From NCBI GenBank assembly GCA_030611395.1, contig JAUWPX010000040.1, forward strand, positions 1-8,788: a stretch of DNA of 8,788 nucleotides, in the 5' to 3' direction. The position numbers and the translations under genes were made by a program. Source of the DNA: Bacteroidota bacterium (GTDB lineage Bacteria; Bacteroidota; Bacteroidia; Bacteroidales; VadinHA17). Below are positions 6,742 to 8,788 of this stretch, piece after piece (position 1 is the first letter of the stretch; every line of letters starts with the position of its first letter). The notes under the pieces are model-generated. The model was not told where the DNA came from, did not search any database, and saw only the letters and a program-made list of their open reading frames with translations.

Positions 6742-6768
6742 CACCTCATTACCTCATCACCTCATCAC
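6742..6768. repeat. 8-bp tandem repeat in the convergent miaA/peptidase junction
   Basis: Three tandem units, CACCTCAT (6742-6749), TACCTCAT (6750-6757) and CACCTCAT (6758-6765), are followed by a partial fourth (CAC). Only the first base of the middle unit differs. The array fills much of the 42-bp gap between the two stop codons. It is not self-complementary, so it is not an intrinsic terminator. Confidence 0.8.
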
Positions 6769-6772
6769 AATT

Positions 6773-8788
6773 TCACTTAAGATACTTATCCAGCCATCCA
6801 AAAAATTCACGTTGCCAAAGAATACTATTCTGGGGTTTTTGTACAAAATGTGTTTCTTCGGGGAAGAAGAGCAGTTTACTTGGAACTCCCCTTAGTTGAG
6901 CTGCATTAAATGCCTGCATACTTTCTGTATATGGAATCCTGAAATCATTGCCTCCGGTTATGATCATAATTGGTGTATCCCAGTTTTGAATAAATTTATG
7001 TGGGGAGGTAGCGTATGATTTCTGCGCAACACTATTTGATTTATCCCAGTATGAACCACCCATATCATGATGAACAAAAAATGTTTCTTCTGTTGCAGCA
7101 TACATACTTTCAAAATTGTATATACCACAGTGCGAAATAAATGCTTTAAACCTTTTATCATGATTGCCGGCAAGCCAGAATACAGAGAACCCTCCATAAC
7201 TTGCTCCAACAGCGCCAAGACGGTTTTCATCTATAAATGGTTCTTCTTTCAGTTTATCAATCGCACTAAGATAATCCTTCATATTCTGTCCTCCGTAGTC
7301 GCCTGATATTTGTTCGTTCCATTCAGTGCCGAATGTGGGTAATCCACGTCTGTTGGGAGCAACGATAATATAATCATTAGCTACCATTATTTGGAAGTTC
7401 CAGCGGTATGAAAAAGACTGACTGACAGCGCTTTGCGGACCGCCCTGGCAATAGAGAAGGGCAGGGTATTTTTTTTCAGGATCAAATTCAGGTGGGTAAA
7501 TTACCCAGACAAGCATATCTTTTCCATCTGTTGTTTGTATCCATTTTTCTTCTACTTCTCCCATCCTAATTTTATCGTAAATATTCCGGTTTGTAAAAGT
7601 AAGTTGCTGTTCGCTTCCTGTTTCTTTATCAACCCGGAATATTTCCGTAGCCATGGACATTGACATCTTTTCACCAATAATGCTATTTCCGGCAAGACTG
7701 AAAGAATTGTAATTATGAATACCTTCAGTTATTTGTTTTATCTGCCCTGTTTTGAGTTCGAGTTGATAAATTTGATAAGTTGCTTTAATTCCACTGATAA
7801 AGTAGATTATATCTCCTTCATCACTCCAGCATAGATTTGAAACATTCTGGTCAAAATTTTCAGTCAGATATTTCTTGTTGCTTGTTACCAAATCATAAAC
7901 AAACAATCTATCTTTATCAGCTTCATATCCCGGAGTTTCCATACTTTGAAAAGCAATTTTTTTACCGTCAGGAGAAAAGACAGGATATTTATCATAACCG
8001 GGCATTCCTTCTGTAATATTTTCAGTTTCCCCGGTTTCGAGATTGTATAGATAAATGTCTGAATTTGTGCTGATTGCATAGTCTGTACCGCTTAGCTTTT
8101 TGCATGTGTAGGCAATTATTTTTCCATCAGGGCTCCATGTTATTTCACTTAAGTCGAAATATGGCGAAAGAGGAGAATCAAAACATTCTCCTTTCATAAT
8201 GTCTTTTCCTTCTGTAATCGCGTTATCTGAATAGTCAGAAACAAAAATGTGGCTATAACTATAATCATGCCACATGTTCCAATGCCGGTACATCTGATCG
8301 TCGATGATCCTTGCATTAACAAGTGGCAGGTCAACATATGTATCCTGGGCTGTTTTATCAATCTTTACATCTTTTGTGAATAGTAGTTTTTTCCCATCAG
8401 GTGAATATTCGAAATCATTAATTCCATCATCAATATAGGTTACCTGGGTTAAATTGGTTCCATCAGTATCTGTTTCCCATAGTTGTGTTGTACCGCTTTC
8501 CCCGGAAATGAATCCTATTTTTGATCCGTCAGGATACCACCGGATATTGTATTCACTCCCCTGTATATCTGTTATTTGTTTTACTTCACCACCTTCAACA
8601 GGCACACTATAGATCGACCGGTCACTTTCATTGGTTTTGGCATCATAGCGTGTAACGCCAAAAACTACTGTTTTTCCGTCAGGAGAAACAGCAGCACCAC
8701 CCAGACGGCCAAATTTCCACAGAATTTCGGGGGTTATTCGTCCGTTATTTATTTCTTCCTCAGTAAGTTGATTAGAGAAATCGGCTTT
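6773..8788 (-). CDS. S9 family (prolyl oligopeptidase-like) peptidase, N-terminus beyond the window
   Basis: The frame stays open to the right edge, giving 671 visible residues that begin KADFSNQLTEEEI. The GTG at 8603-8605 is internal (SVPVEGG), not a start. About the first 400 residues form a beta-propeller with repeated PD40/WD40-like blades (SPDGKTVVF, YPDGSKIGF, SPDGKKLLF, SPDGKIIAY, SPDGKKIAF). The last 230 or so are an alpha/beta hydrolase. The triad is visible: Ser530 in GASYGG, Asp615 in GGNDFRIPY and His647 in EETHFV, numbered from the first visible residue. GGP near residue 450 probably contributes to the oxyanion hole. Family members remove dipeptides or acyl-amino acids from short peptides that pass through the propeller. 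Bacteroidota relatives usually have a signal peptide and act in the periplasm; the missing start, probably 20-40 residues, would decide this. Dipeptidyl versus acylaminoacyl specificity cannot be told here. Confidence 0.93.
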   Translation of the reverse strand, partial: KADFSNQLTEEEINNGRITPEILWKFGRLGGAAVSPDGKTVVFGVTRYDAKTNESDRSIYSVPVEGGEVKQITDIQGSEYNIRWYPDGSKIGFISGESGTTQLWETDTDGTNLTQVTYIDDGINDFEYSPDGKKLLFTKDVKIDKTAQDTYVDLPLVNARIIDDQMYRHWNMWHDYSYSHIFVSDYSDNAITEGKDIMKGECFDSPLSPYFDLSEITWSPDGKIIAYTCKKLSGTDYAISTNSDIYLYNLETGETENITEGMPGYDKYPVFSPDGKKIAFQSMETPGYEADKDRLFVYDLVTSNKKYLTENFDQNVSNLCWSDEGDIIYFISGIKATYQIYQLELKTGQIKQITEGIHNYNSFSLAGNSIIGEKMSMSMATEIFRVDKETGSEQQLTFTNRNIYDKIRMGEVEEKWIQTTDGKDMLVWVIYPPEFDPEKKYPALLYCQGGPQSAVSQSFSYRWNFQIMVANDYIIVAPNRRGLPTFGTEWNEQISGDYGGQNMKDYLSAIDKLKEEPFIDENRLGAVGASYGGFSVFWLAGNHDKRFKAFISHCGIYNFESMYAATEETFFVHHDMGGSYWDKSNSVAQKSYATSPHKFIQNWDTPIMIITGGNDFRIPYTESMQAFNAAQLRGVPSKLLFFPEETHFVQKPQNSILWQREFFGWLDKYLK

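Noticed and set aside
8603..8605. GTG as a possible start of the S9 peptidase
   Set aside because: The frame continues upstream to the window edge with conserved S9 sequence (LTEEEI, ITPEILWKFGR, SPDGK), so the GTG is an internal Val.
1..8788. Insertion sequence, phage, CRISPR, tRNA or horizontally acquired island
   Set aside because: No transposase, integrase, attachment site, regular spacer array or tRNA-like fold was seen, and composition and gene content are uniform and mostly housekeeping.

Overview
The window reads as chromosomal DNA of a Bacteroidota bacterium, probably class Bacteroidia. The evidence is the AT-rich composition, the lack of Shine-Dalgarno sequences before the genes, several matches to the Bacteroidota -7 promoter element (TAnnTTTG), an ECF sigma factor overlapping an anti-sigma/beta-barrel gene, and the protein variants themselves (UvrA, MiaA and S9 peptidase of Bacteroidota type). 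I see no mobile element, CRISPR array, tRNA or rRNA.

Layout. 1-167 (+): the C-terminal end of an ECF sigma factor, cut by the window edge. 167-1516 (+): a 449-residue protein sharing one base with the sigma gene. It has a short cytoplasmic anti-sigma-like head, one inner-membrane helix, a long periplasmic linker and a C-terminal outer-membrane beta-barrel. 1654-4485 (+): uvrA, starting at TTG. 4532-5245 (+): a LOG-family (TIGR00730) nucleotide phosphoribohydrolase, probably co-transcribed with uvrA. 5272-5727 (-): smpB, convergent with the LOG gene. 5810-6730 (+): a miaA-type tRNA dimethylallyltransferase, divergent from smpB. 6773-8788 (-): an S9 prolyl-oligopeptidase-type exopeptidase, convergent with miaA and lacking its N-terminus because of the window edge.

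Most of the window is housekeeping: nucleotide excision repair (UvrA), ribosome rescue (SmpB), tRNA modification (MiaA), nucleotide salvage or clean-up (LOG) and peptide degradation (S9). The most interesting part is the left edge. The sigma factor and the two-membrane protein look like a trans-envelope signalling pair of the kind described in Bacteroides thetaiotaomicron as dual membrane-spanning anti-sigma (Dma) factors. Smaller points of interest are a dyad at the predicted uvrA transcription start, a missing cysteine in the first zinc site of UvrA, a divergent MiaA, and short 7-bp and 8-bp period repeats at both convergent gene junctions.
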